Shown in pieces: positions 30,383 to 40,276 of a stretch of DNA of 64,000 nucleotides. This stretch comes from Saprospiraceae bacterium (lineage in GTDB: Bacteria; Bacteroidota; Bacteroidia; Chitinophagales; Saprospiraceae): assembly GCA_016722285.1 (NCBI GenBank), contig JADKGI010000001.1:930001-994000 (forward strand), read 5' to 3'. The notes below the pieces were generated by a model. The model was given only the letters and a program-made list of their open reading frames with translations. It was not told the origin of the DNA and made no database searches. A program made the position numbers and the translations under genes. Position 1 is the first letter of the stretch, and every line of letters begins with the position of its first letter.

Positions 30383-30697
30383 TTACATTAAAGTAAGAGT
30401 AACATTTGGAGATGCCAATTTGGTCTGTTTGATAACTTCATCACCTATTCCCATATTTTGACAAATTTCGTCACTGGCCAGACCTGATAAATAAGTGCAA
30501 TATAAGAAATCGGTTATTGAACCAGTTAATCCGAATAACTTTACGCTTTCTCCGGCAGTGACTATTAGATTGTCTTGTTTCAGTATTTCAGATAATCCTT
30601 CCTGCACATCAAAGAGTCTAATTTCTCAAGGTGTTGGTCTCTTCAGAAGGTCATTAAACACATCCACGGTAAATTGGTTTTGTATTTGATAGTTCAT
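30383..30697 (-). pseudogene. Unidentified 104-codon ORF with an in-frame TGA
   Basis: The start at 30697 gives MNYQIQNQFTVDVFNDLLKR, PTP, then TGA, then EIRLFDVQEGLSEILKQDN, with no change of frame, to a stop at 30383. The TGA replaces what is probably Trp or Arg. The second half has LIVTAGESVKLFGLTGS, possibly helical. I do not recognise it. It could be a decayed gene, or a shorter gene starting at 30607. Confidence 0.4.
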
Positions 30698-30824
30698 ATC
30701 AGCTTATTCTTTCATGTCCTAAATCCACTTGTGATAATCTACAGTGAACTGTAGTTATTCTTTCAAAGATTGCACATATTCCAAATAGATACTAGTAATC
30801 CAGGCATTTTAATTTAGTCTATAT

Positions 30825-31340
30825 CTATGATTTTTTTAGTTCCCATTTCCAAATAGGTCCATCGTCCGGATCATCAATATCTCCTACTTTAATAAATCCA
30901 CATTTAGTTAAAATTTTGGCTGAAGCGTTTTCTTCTCTCAGGGTATGAGCAATTATTAACTTAACCTTAATATCTGAAAAGGCATTTGAAATAAGTGCTT
31001 CAGCCATTTCTGTGGCAAATCCTTTGTTGCGATAATGGGGAGCTATCTCGTAACCAATTTCTACCGAACCATTTTCATTTGGTTTGCCCTTATATCCTGC
31101 ACTTCCAATTAGTTTGTTGTCTTGTTTATGGATTGGAAAATAAGTCAACCAACCAATTTCTTCCATGTCTTCTGATATTCTGTCAAGTGAAAACTGAAAT
31201 GGATCAACTCCAAACTCCGTCCAATTGTCTGCTACTTTAATATTGAGCATTTTTTCCAATTTGTCGTTTCCTTCAATCGCTTTCACTAAAATTTCTTTGT
31301 CGCACGGGATCAATCTAAGATTTTTAGTTTCGATGATCAT
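30825..31340 (-). CDS. GNAT N-acetyltransferase, RimJ/RimL type
   Basis: The 171-residue protein shows the GNAT core: NKLIGSAGYKGKP, SVEIGYEIAPHYRNKGFATE (acetyl-CoA loop Q/RxxGxA form, here RNKGFA), and ENASAKILTKCGFIKVGDI. It transfers an acetyl group from acetyl-CoA to an amine, possibly a protein N-terminus. The frame is intact and the gene stands alone. The acceptor is unknown. Confidence 0.85.
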   Translation of the reverse strand: MIIETKNLRLIPCDKEILVKAIEGNDKLEKMLNIKVADNWTEFGVDPFQFSLDRISEDMEEIGWLTYFPIHKQDNKLIGSAGYKGKPNENGSVEIGYEIAPHYRNKGFATEMAEALISNAFSDIKVKLIIAHTLREENASAKILTKCGFIKVGDIDDPDDGPIWKWELKKS

Positions 31341-31412
31341 TTTACTTTTATTTTTTTTGATTGTTGTTATTTACTGACCTGATTGTTATTGTGTCATTAA
31401 ATTTTGTTAAAA

Positions 31413-32507
31413 CTACCAGGGTCCATTTTGTTTTACGCGATAAAAACGTGTACCATCAAATCGAAAGAGTCCACTGCTTGCACCCCACCACATATTTCCT
31501 GACCTGTCTTGGAACATGCTTTGAACACAACAATTAATACCGTCTTCAGGTGTAAAGACAGTAAACGCTTTTGGGTTTGGAAGGGGAATGGAGGGGTCAA
31601 ATCTTGTGGTACTGCCTCGGGCTGTAATCCAAATAATACCTGACTGTTCTATAATTATGCCCCAAAATTCAGTGCCACCTAATCCGTCTTTGGGTGTGTA
31701 TTCGGTTAAAGTTTTACCATCGTATTTGCAAATGCCGTTTTTCATTGTGAACCACATATTTCCAGCTTTATCCTGTGCCATGCCTCCCGCATAGTTTTCC
31801 CCCAAACCTTCTTTTTCTCCAATTTGGGTAATTGTTTTACCCTGTCCGACCGGCAGGTGGGCATCATAGCGAAAGACACCATTATCATACGAAGCAACCC
31901 AAATGTTGCCACTTTTGTCCTCCATGATACCAGCAACATTGATAGGAGGAAACTGTTTGAATAGAGAAAAACTTTGACCCCCAGTACTATCTCCAGATGG
32001 GTCATATCGGTAAACGCCGCCGTGTGTGCCGACCCAAATAGTTCCCGATTTGTCCACTAGGATGCTTTTTCGACTTATCTCAATATGACCCAGACCATCT
32101 TTTTGATTATAATTTCTAAAGGTTTTTCCGTCATATTTATACACACCCTGGTCAGTCCCAAACCAAAGATTACCATTTTTATCTTCATTAATGGCAAAAA
32201 CAGAAGTGCTATTAAAGCCATCCGGATGGGAATAGTAGGTCAATGATTTTACATCATACTTCACTACACCTTCTTCTATCGTACCAAACCATAGATTCCC
32301 TTTGGAATCCTGAAAAATACTTCGGATATACTGACTGACTAAAGTAGGGTCAAAATCGGGAGCCAAAGCAGCCGACTTAAAGTTTTTAATTACTGTTGGG
32401 CCCAGTTTGGAAGCATTTGGGTCTACTTGGGAGTAGGTGCTTTCTTGTCCTTTGCAAGAAGAAAAAATTGTCAAAATGGTAAGAAGTAATATTTTGTTTG
32501 ATGACAT
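31413..32507 (-). CDS. Lipoprotein with two-component-regulator-type beta-propeller
   Basis: A lipobox ending at Cys18 (IFSSC) anchors the protein. The mature part consists of about seven propeller blades with the pattern IFQDSKGNLWFGT...GVxKYD, the ligand-sensing repeats of Bacteroidota hybrid two-component systems. Unlike those, there is no membrane helix, kinase or regulator domain: the protein ends after the last blade. It may be a stand-alone sensor or binding lipoprotein. A GC-rich palindrome typical of interspersed repeats is embedded in frame at 31841-31857 (HLPVGQG). Confidence 0.8.
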   Translation of the reverse strand: MSSNKILLLTILTIFSSCKGQESTYSQVDPNASKLGPTVIKNFKSAALAPDFDPTLVSQYIRSIFQDSKGNLWFGTIEEGVVKYDVKSLTYYSHPDGFNSTSVFAINEDKNGNLWFGTDQGVYKYDGKTFRNYNQKDGLGHIEISRKSILVDKSGTIWVGTHGGVYRYDPSGDSTGGQSFSLFKQFPPINVAGIMEDKSGNIWVASYDNGVFRYDAHLPVGQGKTITQIGEKEGLGENYAGGMAQDKAGNMWFTMKNGICKYDGKTLTEYTPKDGLGGTEFWGIIIEQSGIIWITARGSTTRFDPSIPLPNPKAFTVFTPEDGINCCVQSMFQDRSGNMWWGASSGLFRFDGTRFYRVKQNGPW

Positions 32508-32664
32508 TAATTTGAGATTTAGTGGCTTAAAATTTTAAGCACTCAATGAATGATTGTTCTACATATGATTAACAAAGGTTTGCAAAGAGCTGAAATTGAT
32601 GCATTCAAAGCACAAACTAGTCAAGGTGTTTAAATAATTACCAAGTCCTTAAAAGTCTCTCCAT

Positions 32665-33156
32665 CTAGTTCAACGCATCTTTTGATAAATTGATCTCTTT
32701 TGCTTCAGGTCTTCTCTCTGGATATTTGTCCAGTTCTCTTTGTAAATCCGCCGTAATTCTTTTTAATTCAACATTGTCAGCAACAATGTCAACGTAATAT
32801 TCTATGTTATCTTCAACTGATTTGGGGCGTGATTCAAGATTAAAAAAAATTCTGAATTTTTTGGAATCATCATTAACAGTGTTCATAAGGACAAATGAAA
32901 GATTTGGTTCAGTAAATCTCATGTCCGTAAATTCAGGTCTTAGATTTTTTGATAAAATGTCAAACCATGTAATCAGTTGGTGAACATCCCACGTTGTCAA
33001 TGAAGGATCAACTGTATGCCAGTTTCCAACTTCACTTTTTACAATTAAATAAATATTAAGCCAGTTACTATCCCATCCTCCGTCAGTATTATAAGGGTAT
33101 TGGTAGTTGATTATATTCAATTCAACTGTCTGGTTGTTTATTCCTTTAAATATCAC
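32665..33156 (-). CDS. WapI-family immunity protein
   Basis: The 163-residue protein matches WapI-type immunity proteins: TVELNIINYQYPYNTDGGWD, SNWLNIYLIVKSEVGNWHTV, DPSLTTWDVHQLITWF and LRPEFTDMRFTEPNLSF. Such proteins neutralise contact-dependent or polymorphic toxins. No toxin gene is adjacent, so it is an orphan immunity gene, as often found in accessory regions. It is cytoplasmic with an intact frame. Confidence 0.75.
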   Translation of the reverse strand: MIFKGINNQTVELNIINYQYPYNTDGGWDSNWLNIYLIVKSEVGNWHTVDPSLTTWDVHQLITWFDILSKNLRPEFTDMRFTEPNLSFVLMNTVNDDSKKFRIFFNLESRPKSVEDNIEYYVDIVADNVELKRITADLQRELDKYPERRPEAKEINLSKDALN

Positions 33157-33256
33157 TAGCGTCTTTTTCTATGCGTATCCATAACTAATCTAAATTAACA
33201 CAACAAATTCATAACTTACCACATAGCCATTACCAAATTGCCAAAAACATTCCCCC

Positions 33257-34527
33257 CTAATAATCCAACAAAGCCACCACTCCAGTGTAAGATATCAATA
33301 TAGAGAAAAATAATGCCGAATATAGCCCTATATACACGCCAAGGCTGGTTTTGTAGTCCTTCATCACCTTTTTATTGTGCAACATCAGGATGATACTGAG
33401 CACCACCAGCGGCAGTACAAATACATTAAAAACCTGTGATAATATTTGAATTTCTATGGGGTTGGCGCCAAAAGCTGGCCCGATCAGTGCTACCACACAA
33501 GCGAAGGCTGTGATGATTCTAAACTGTCTGGAGTTGGTATCGAGAGTTCCGGACTGATAGTCCGCTACCAATAAGGGAGCTATCAGCAGACATGGAAAAA
33601 TAGATGATAATCCCGCACTCAACGCTCCAAAAAAGAAAATACTTACCGCCCATTTGCCGGCCACAGGCTCCAGTGTATTGGCCATGTCGAGTACTTTAGT
33701 GACAATCTTTCCTTCGTGAAACAATGCGCCACAAGCCACCGCCATGATAGTACCACTAATCATAAATATCAATATTGCGGCGGTAATTGAATCCTTTTTT
33801 TGTTGTTGCAGGTTGTCGATGGTCCATCCTTTTCCTTTGACGAACAACGGCCTGGATAAAAAGTAGCTGCTGCCATCGTAGTGCCGACAAAAGCTGCCAG
33901 CAACATCTTACCTCCGGGCACATCAGGAATACTTGGTATCAGTCCTTTGACAATATCTATCGGTAGCGGCTGTACAAAACAAAGTGATAGAAAGAACGAA
34001 AATCCCATCAACACCACAAAAATGACCAATATCTTTTCGAAAAAAGTATATTTTCCCACCAGCATGATCAGGTAAAAAGTTAAAATGATCGTCACAGCTA
34101 TGCCCAATACGAGTTCGTATTTGTAGGCTACCAGGCCATCGAAATTGATAGACAATATCTCATAAATGATATTGGATGAAATGCCCAGAATGCCCATCAA
34201 GGAATTCCACTGGCCAAAAGTGATCCCTACCATGATTAAGATGGCGATGGTCTTCCCATATTTCAAATGTTTTTTGAAGCCGTACAGTGCCGTTTCGCCG
34301 GTCAGCAGGGCATAATTACCATACGCATACATCAATACTCCTGAAAATAAGCAGCTCAACATAAGCACCCATAAGAGTTGCATCCCAAATTTACTTCCGG
34401 CTACAATCATGGATGTCACACTGCCAGTACCTATGGTGTAACCAATGGCAAAAATACCAGGCCCAAAGGCTAATACGATTTCTGCTATCCTTTTAAAAAT
34501 GGATTTTTTGTTTTCTGCTGTTGACAT
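33257..34527 (-). CDS. Nramp-fold transporter lacking the canonical metal motifs (frameshifted)
   Basis: Two frames joined near 33850 give ~423 residues with about 11 helices of the Nramp/LeuT fold. In metal-transporting Nramps TM1 has DPGN and TM6 has MPH. Here TM1 reads GPGIFAIGYTIGTGSVTS, without Asp or Asn, and TM6 reads AAFVGTTMAAATF, without Met-Pro-His. The shift lies between TMAAATF and FVKGKGWTID. The gene follows the gluconokinase/6-phosphogluconate dehydrogenase gene by 23 bases, so it is in the same operon. The missing metal ligands and the context make an organic or Mg-like substrate conceivable; annotation as a Mn/Fe transporter would be unsafe. Confidence 0.75.
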
Positions 34528-34550
34528 GTTGTTTTGTTATTTGCTGTTGA

Positions 34551-36441
34551 TTAAATCCACAAGGTATGATAAAATGCACCGGTAGCGTCATCTACCCTTT
34601 GGTATGTGTGGGCACCAAAATAATCTCGTTGTGCTTGTATAATATTGGCTGAAGAATCGGCAGTAGTATATGAATTGAAAAAGTTAATGGCCTCACTCAG
34701 GCACGGGATCGCCAGATCACACAGGATGCTTTCGGATACTACTTTCCTCGCGGCAGGTCGCAGCCCGTGTATTTGGCCTATGATGTTTTCATCGGTCAGG
34801 ATATTATTGGTGGTTTTAAATGTCGTCACTAATTGTACCATCAGGTCTGATCTGATGATGCAGCCATTGGTCCAGATCCTGGCCAATTCGCTTATGTTCA
34901 AATCCCATTGGTAGGCCTTAGATGCTTCATAAATTAACTTAAATCCCTGATGATGATTGACTATGCGGGCAAACTGATATGCGTGCAACATTTCATCATT
35001 TGTCAAACTTGGTTTTGACATATCACCAGGACCTAAAATGATGGCTGGCCGCCACCCTTTCAGCTTTGTAAAAAGATGTATAACGGGCGAACAAGGCGGA
35101 AGCTATCATTGTACTGGGCACGCCCAACTCTGCTGTGGTAATCGTAGTCCAGTTGCCGGTACCTTTATTGCCTGCGGTATCCATTATTTTATCCACCAAC
35201 CAGCCGTCGCCCTCCTTTTTTCTTAGGATATCTAAGGTAATTTCCAGGAGGTAACTATTGGCTGCACCTTTCCACGACTCCAGGATATGGGCTATCTGGT
35301 CCGGATCATTGCCCATAGCTCTAAGTACAGAAAACACCTCCGCCAGCAACTGCATCTCTGCATATTCGATACCATTGTGAACCATTTTTACAAAATGCCC
35401 GCTTCCCTCTGTTCCGATATAGGTGCAGCAAGGCTTATGGTCGGCGTCTTTGGCAGCAATGGCTTCCAGATAAGGTTGTACGTACTTGTAGGCACTTTTG
35501 TCCCCACCGGGCATGATAGATGGACCTTTCAATGCCCCTTCTTCTCCTCCCGAAACTCCGGAACCAATAAAGTGTATGTTTTTAGATTTTAGGTAATCAA
35601 ATCGATCCTTCGTATGATGATAATTGGAATTACCACCGTCAATGATGATATCGCCTTCAGAAAGCAATGGGAGCAGATCTTCTATGACCAAATCAATAAT
35701 CTTTCCTGCATTGACCATCAGCATGATCTTCCTGGGCATCTGTAGAGAGCGTACAAAAGACGCCACATCATCAAATGCTTGGGAGGTCGCCAATTCCTGA
35801 TGATCGTTTTTAAAATGCTCGGCGACATTTTCTTCTGTGCCATCCACATGTCTGTTGAACAGGGATAAAGTAAACCCCTTATTGGCCAGGTTTCTGGCCA
35901 GACTCTTTCCCATGACTCCTAATCCGAAGAGTCCAAATTCTGATTTTTCCATCAGTTCCGTTTTTATATAATGTATGATAGTATTTGGTGATTTACTGAT
36001 ATCTATGATGATAGCTTTATCAGGTTTTTCGAGAATATCAAACTGAGATTTCAATAAATCCGAGTTCATAAAGTGTCCTTTACGTTGATTGATTCTATCT
36101 GTAATTTTCTCAAAAGATCCGTCCAGGAAAACCCACTTTGTCGCACTTTCGATACCTGCAGACAATATATTTCTATAGCTCTGCTTTAGGGCCGAACACG
36201 CGATGACACAGCCATTATTTTTGGTTTGTTCGACAGCAAGTGCATGTAAGGTCTGCAGCCATTCTTTCCTGTCATCATCATCCAAAGGTTGCCCATTTGC
36301 CATTTTGGAGATATTGCTTTCAGGGTGATAATCATCGCCATCAAAAAAAGGTATCCCAAGCTCTTTGGCCAGGAGTATGCCTATAGTACTCTTGCCCACA
36401 CCAGATACTCCGATGATATATATTACACGGTGATTACTCAT
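34551..36441 (-). CDS. Gluconokinase fused to 6-phosphogluconate dehydrogenase (one frameshift)
   Basis: Residues 1-160 are a GntK-type gluconokinase: Walker A GVSGVGKS at 11-18, FFDGDDYHP, ACSALKQSYR and the lid RINQRKGHFM. From Met164 a full 6-phosphogluconate dehydrogenase follows: GLGVMG at 173-178, IIDGGNSNYHHT, SGVSGGEEGA, FVKMVHNGIEYA. The frame breaks at about 35030 (ERVAAS...), and the second frame gives the C-terminal helices with RDYFGAHTYQRVD. The whole would be ~629 residues. It would phosphorylate gluconate and oxidatively decarboxylate the product to ribulose-5-phosphate. There is no stop between the domains, though internal initiation at Met164 is possible. Confidence 0.88.
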
Positions 36442-36944
36442 ATTTCTTATTCACAGTCAATGGTAGAATACTGATATTTCAAACTTCATAATGTATATTC
36501 CAAATGTGGGAGTAAAAGTATAAAAAAAAGTCCGGTTTGTAGTGGTAAAAAATTCTACTTTTTACTTTTGAAATTGGTGGGCTGATGATGTAAAAATGCT
36601 GCGGTTTGCCTCATATTCTTATTTGTTTTGATAAATAGGGACGGGATGTAGTATCTAATCTGGCACGATATAAATCTATCAGAGTGTGCGATTTCGCTCT
36701 GCAATGAAGGAATGGAGACTTTTCGCTTCGGGGAATACTTTTTCCGAGTTAATTGCTAAAGTTTTAGATTCATAAAGAATTGACAAGTTCTAATCATAGT
36801 TCTTCTATTTTGATTTCAGTGATTGGTTCTTTTCGCCTAAAATTTCAGAAAATTTTATTTACTTTATTAATGGAGCCAAACAATTAGCCGTAAAATGTTG
36901 TGGTGTTTAGCAGCTACGGCCAATGTAGTTGGTGTACCCTTGAA
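36442..36944. other. Intergenic region upstream of the kinase-dehydrogenase
   Basis: About 500 bases with no gene. Just beyond the PIN gene end, the minus strand reads ACTACATTGGCCGTAGCTGC and later ACGGCTAATTG, a spacer that resembles the array spacers near 49.3 kb. No consensus promoter was found for the kinase-dehydrogenase gene. Confidence 0.35.
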
Positions 36945-37398
36945 TTATATCTTTTCCAGCTCTGTTCTCATTTTTAAAACGCCTTCTGTATCAATTATTT
37001 CTTTAAAACCTTTACGGGTAATTCCTTTTATAAGTTTTAGTGTCGCCAGTCCAAAATAATGTTTTGTCCATATATAAACTTAATGCGACATAAGCAACGT
37101 CGTCCATATCTACTTCTCGTACAAAGTCTACTGCTTTTTACCAGTATTCAAACGGAATGATCTCTTCTGAAATAAATTGAATTTTGGCGAATATTTGGGA
37201 TTTAATTTGAGCTATCTCTTCTATTGTAAGATTGGATATCTTGCTCAATTTAAATATGTGATTTTCAAGTTCTTCTTTAAGATAAGATGCTGAATAGAAT
37301 TCAAATTGGCCATCAGAATTGAGAAGGAGATCTCCAATTACGCTGTCTGTATTCAATATTGAGCTAAAAACTAAATTGGTATCTACAATGAGCTTCAT
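36945..37398 (-). pseudogene. PIN-domain toxin (in-frame stop and a frameshift)
   Basis: PIN toxins are Mg-dependent RNases. The N-terminus MKLIVDTNLVFSSIL supplies the first catalytic Asp, and YLKEELENH the next acid. An in-frame TAA at 37138-37140 follows PFEYW; downstream in the same frame are KAVDFVREVDMDDVAYVALS and WTGDTK with the remaining acids, then a shift before GFKEIIDTEGVLKMRTELEK and a stop at 36945. With two lesions the toxin is probably inactive or misread. It overlaps the antitoxin gene by 4 bases. Confidence 0.75.
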
Positions 37399-37601
37399 TC
37401 TCCTAAAAGTCTATATTTATTCTTCGCCCACCAATCCTTATTAACCTCTGAACTCAGTTTGTCTACATCTTCTTGTTTAGCTTTACTGTTGTTTGTTAAT
37501 TGATTATATTTGATGTAATCAATTAATCGCTGAAGCCCATTTAGATCTATATTCTTAGGCAATTTGATAATAAGTTCATCCCCTTTTCTTTGAATTGTCA
37601 T
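37395..37601 (-). CDS. Antitoxin of the PIN toxin pair
   Basis: The 68-residue protein begins with an AbrB/PHD-like strand pattern (MTIQRKGDELIIKLPKNIDL) and ends in a charged tail (DKLSSEVNKDWWAKNKYRLL). Its stop overlaps the start of the PIN gene by 4 bases (ATGA), the usual toxin-antitoxin coupling with antitoxin first. The exact antitoxin family is not certain. Confidence 0.7.
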   Translation of the reverse strand: MTIQRKGDELIIKLPKNIDLNGLQRLIDYIKYNQLTNNSKAKQEDVDKLSSEVNKDWWAKNKYRLLGE

Positions 37602-37968
37602 ATCTTTAAATTAATAGGTTGTTCTTAATCAATTATACAATTTTTATTTCTTATTTGTTCCTTTTGACGGTTAAGAATTGTATAATCCTTCTTATCCTTA
37701 GCCTTATTTCGTATAAATCTATGATGCCGGTCCATATTTATAATTCATTATCAGCACATCATAATAATGCGATAAATAAACACCAAATCCAAATTCAAGA
37801 CTAATATTCATGTTTAAAATCGATTATGCTTTATGTCTTGATATCAACTTTCTCAAATAAGTCTGTGATCTTTTCGGCAAATCTAATTTTGTTGATCATT
37901 TTAAATTTTACTTGTAGCGTATTTATAATTCTGTTGAGTTTTGCAGATATTACCAATACATCCCGCCT
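37602..37968. other. Intergenic region, nothing recognised
   Basis: An AT-rich gap between the antitoxin and the alginate lyase genes. A short plus-strand ORF at 37619-37804 is hydrophobic and low in complexity and is not supported. Confidence 0.4.
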
Positions 37969-39795
37969 TTAATGCTGTACAATAATCTTTCGGGAGGTCA
38001 CATGATGACCCGATGAATAAATCCTAACCACATATAATCCGTTGATCAGTTTTGAAGTATCCAGGGATATATCTTTAGCTTGATGCTCAATGGTAGAAGA
38101 TAAGACTGCTTCGCCTGCTATGTTAATTATTTCGACCTTATAAGTCGTGCCACCCAAATTTTTCAAATGAAGTATCTGATTTGTTGGAACTGGGTAGGTC
38201 AACACCGCACTTGTACGGTCAAAATCAAAAACACTGGAGCTAATATCTTCGTATGCATTGGGACCCACATCACTCACTTTCAAAGGGGCATACCTGATAC
38301 TGGTTTCACTGAAATGATCTGCGCCCGGATTGCTTTTTGTCGGTCTCACTTGTCCCTCAATATCTTCAGCAATGGTTTCCGATGTTATGCTGTTCGTATA
38401 TAGTGGAGTATTACTTGTAGCTGTCCAAACTTTGCTAGCATCGTTAAATACTAGCTTTGGATTTTCATTGACGACCTTGGTAGCATCAAAAGAAGTGGAA
38501 GTTTGTCCTGATAATAGTGATGCACTGGCTGTTGGAAACATTAAATTATTTTTCCAAACAATATTATCTCCCTGATCATTATCTACGATTTTAACCAAAC
38601 TATTCTGAGTGCCGGTAATTAAATTATTAGCGATAATAATATTTTTTAAACCATTATTGTACGATTTGTTGTTGTCAAAACCTATTTCAATTCCAAAGCT
38701 ATTATTGACCAAAGTATTGTACGCAATCGTTACCCTTTCTGCTCTAAAGTGTTTGGACAGACTAGTACTTTGACCGTCAATGGCATCTCCAAGAGTAAGT
38801 GTTATCGGAGCATCCCACTTGGTGCCATTCAATCCTTCCATGTAATTATTGATCACCATATGATCGGTACCATAAATCCGAATGCCGCCTGTGTATAGTT
38901 TGGATCCCGTAGCCGAAGTCCCAATAGGTTTTCCATCCCCAAAAAAGTAATTGCCTTCGATTCTATTTCTATTGCCATGTCTGAGAGAGACTGTTCCATA
39001 ACTAGCTACAAATGTATTGTGCCTGATCGTGTTGTCGCAAGATTTAACGGATATAATTTCAGGGTCACCGTCACAATCCTCAAATAAATTTTGCTCAACA
39101 GTTGTAAAACCACTTGAAAGAGACATTTCACTCCATCCTATCCTTATCGACTCCTGTTCATTTACAGCCCTTGGGCCATTGTTTTTAAAATAATTGTGAT
39201 CTATCCTGTCATATTGTGACTGGTAATACACTTTTTGTGATGTCGTAGCGTCATTTGATCCATCAATAGTGATGTAATTCCCGGGTGTGGTTTTGTTTTG
39301 AAAAATATTGTGATCGATTCTGTTGTGATGGCTTGGATATTGAAAAGGAAAAACATTATCATTCCAAACCCCACCGACAAACACCCATTTAATTGACTCT
39401 GTGGTTTTCAGTTCAAAAACATTTCTGGTAATACGTATGTGGTTGCATCCTTCTAATTTGACAAGTGTATTGTCTCCAGTGCCATCAAAAACAAAGCCTT
39501 CCAGAGTTACATATTCGGATTTTTTGAGAACGACATTGGATTCACCAGTCAGTTTAACGCCCCCAACCGTCTCCGCTTTTATGATGATTGGATTCATTTC
39601 CGTTGCAACAACGCTAAAAGTGGGGTCAAAATCATTGTAGGTTCCGTTTTTTACTATAAATACACCACCTTGCGGGGAAGAATTGACGGCTGTCACTAAT
39701 TTCTTGGAGTCCGTGTAATATGTTTGGGAATTAAGGTTACCAAAACTGAAAAGAAGAAGTGTTATAAGGTAAAATCTATTTATTTTGTTATACAT
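37969..39795 (-). CDS. Secreted PL6 alginate lyase with T9SS sorting domain
   Basis: The 608-residue protein has a signal peptide (MYNKINRFYLITLLLFSFGN) and a right-handed parallel beta-helix of the PL6/chondroitinase-B family. The catalytic pair is visible: Lys in EIISVKSCDN and Arg in TVSLRHGNRNRIEGNYF, with acidic residues before them for calcium. The last ~75 residues form a T9SS type A sorting domain (LTYPVPTNQILHLKNLGG ... VVRIYSSGHHVTSRKIIV). It cleaves poly-mannuronate or alternating alginate by beta-elimination outside the cell. Its own promoter lies upstream. It is the polysaccharide entry point of the uronate region. Confidence 0.9.
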   Translation of the reverse strand: MYNKINRFYLITLLLFSFGNLNSQTYYTDSKKLVTAVNSSPQGGVFIVKNGTYNDFDPTFSVVATEMNPIIIKAETVGGVKLTGESNVVLKKSEYVTLEGFVFDGTGDNTLVKLEGCNHIRITRNVFELKTTESIKWVFVGGVWNDNVFPFQYPSHHNRIDHNIFQNKTTPGNYITIDGSNDATTSQKVYYQSQYDRIDHNYFKNNGPRAVNEQESIRIGWSEMSLSSGFTTVEQNLFEDCDGDPEIISVKSCDNTIRHNTFVASYGTVSLRHGNRNRIEGNYFFGDGKPIGTSATGSKLYTGGIRIYGTDHMVINNYMEGLNGTKWDAPITLTLGDAIDGQSTSLSKHFRAERVTIAYNTLVNNSFGIEIGFDNNKSYNNGLKNIIIANNLITGTQNSLVKIVDNDQGDNIVWKNNLMFPTASASLLSGQTSTSFDATKVVNENPKLVFNDASKVWTATSNTPLYTNSITSETIAEDIEGQVRPTKSNPGADHFSETSIRYAPLKVSDVGPNAYEDISSSVFDFDRTSAVLTYPVPTNQILHLKNLGGTTYKVEIINIAGEAVLSSTIEHQAKDISLDTSKLINGLYVVRIYSSGHHVTSRKIIVQH

Positions 39796-39863
39796 TTCAT
39801 TTCATTTAATAACTATGAAGGTGATGGTTATTGATTCCAAAACTTTCCATTTTTTCTAAAATT

Positions 39864-39894
39864 CAAAAATACAAAACAAATTTTAATAAATCAA
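39864..39894 (-). promoter_or_regulatory. Promoter of the PL6 alginate lyase gene
   Basis: On the minus strand TTG (39894-39892), a 20-base spacer and TATTTTTG (39871-39864) match the Bacteroidota consensus. The start codon is about 70 bases downstream. Confidence 0.6.
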
Positions 39895-40093
39895 TATTGC
39901 TCCAATTTCTAAATCCCATTTTAAAAATGAAGTCAGCAGAAATTTAATTTTACTTTGTTAAATTACAATTTTACAAGAAAAAACATGGTTTTTTATGAAT
40001 TCTCTTAAATAAACATACTTCCTGATGGATTACTGTAAATTCAAATCAATTGCTACAGACTTTAGACTGTGGGCCTATTAATGAAAAAATGAG

Positions 40094-40172
40094 TTGACTT
40101 TAGTCAAAATATGGAAGTTTTAGGCTAAAGCCATTATAATGTTTACTTTGTTCCACTGGCTGAAGCCAGTGG
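40094..40172. repeat. Cluster of palindromes (interspersed repeat)
   Basis: Within 80 bases lie TTGACTTTAGTCAA (40094-40107), GGCTAAAGCC (40123-40132) and the perfect hairpin CCACTGGCTGAAGCCAGTGG (40153-40172). No T-tract follows on either strand, so it is not a standard terminator. The rest of the gap 39796-40276 holds no gene. Confidence 0.6.
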
Positions 40173-40276
40173 TAATTGAAAAACCGATTGCCTTTTACTA
40201 AATTTGACAAAGTAGAATTAATATTCTTTTCTCTTCGTTTAATATGTCAGAAATCCCCTTTCGATCTAATTGCTTA

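Noticed and set aside
37619..37804. Plus-strand hydrophobic ORF of 61 aa
   Set aside because: Low-complexity Ile/Leu-rich sequence between two minus-strand genes, without start signals.
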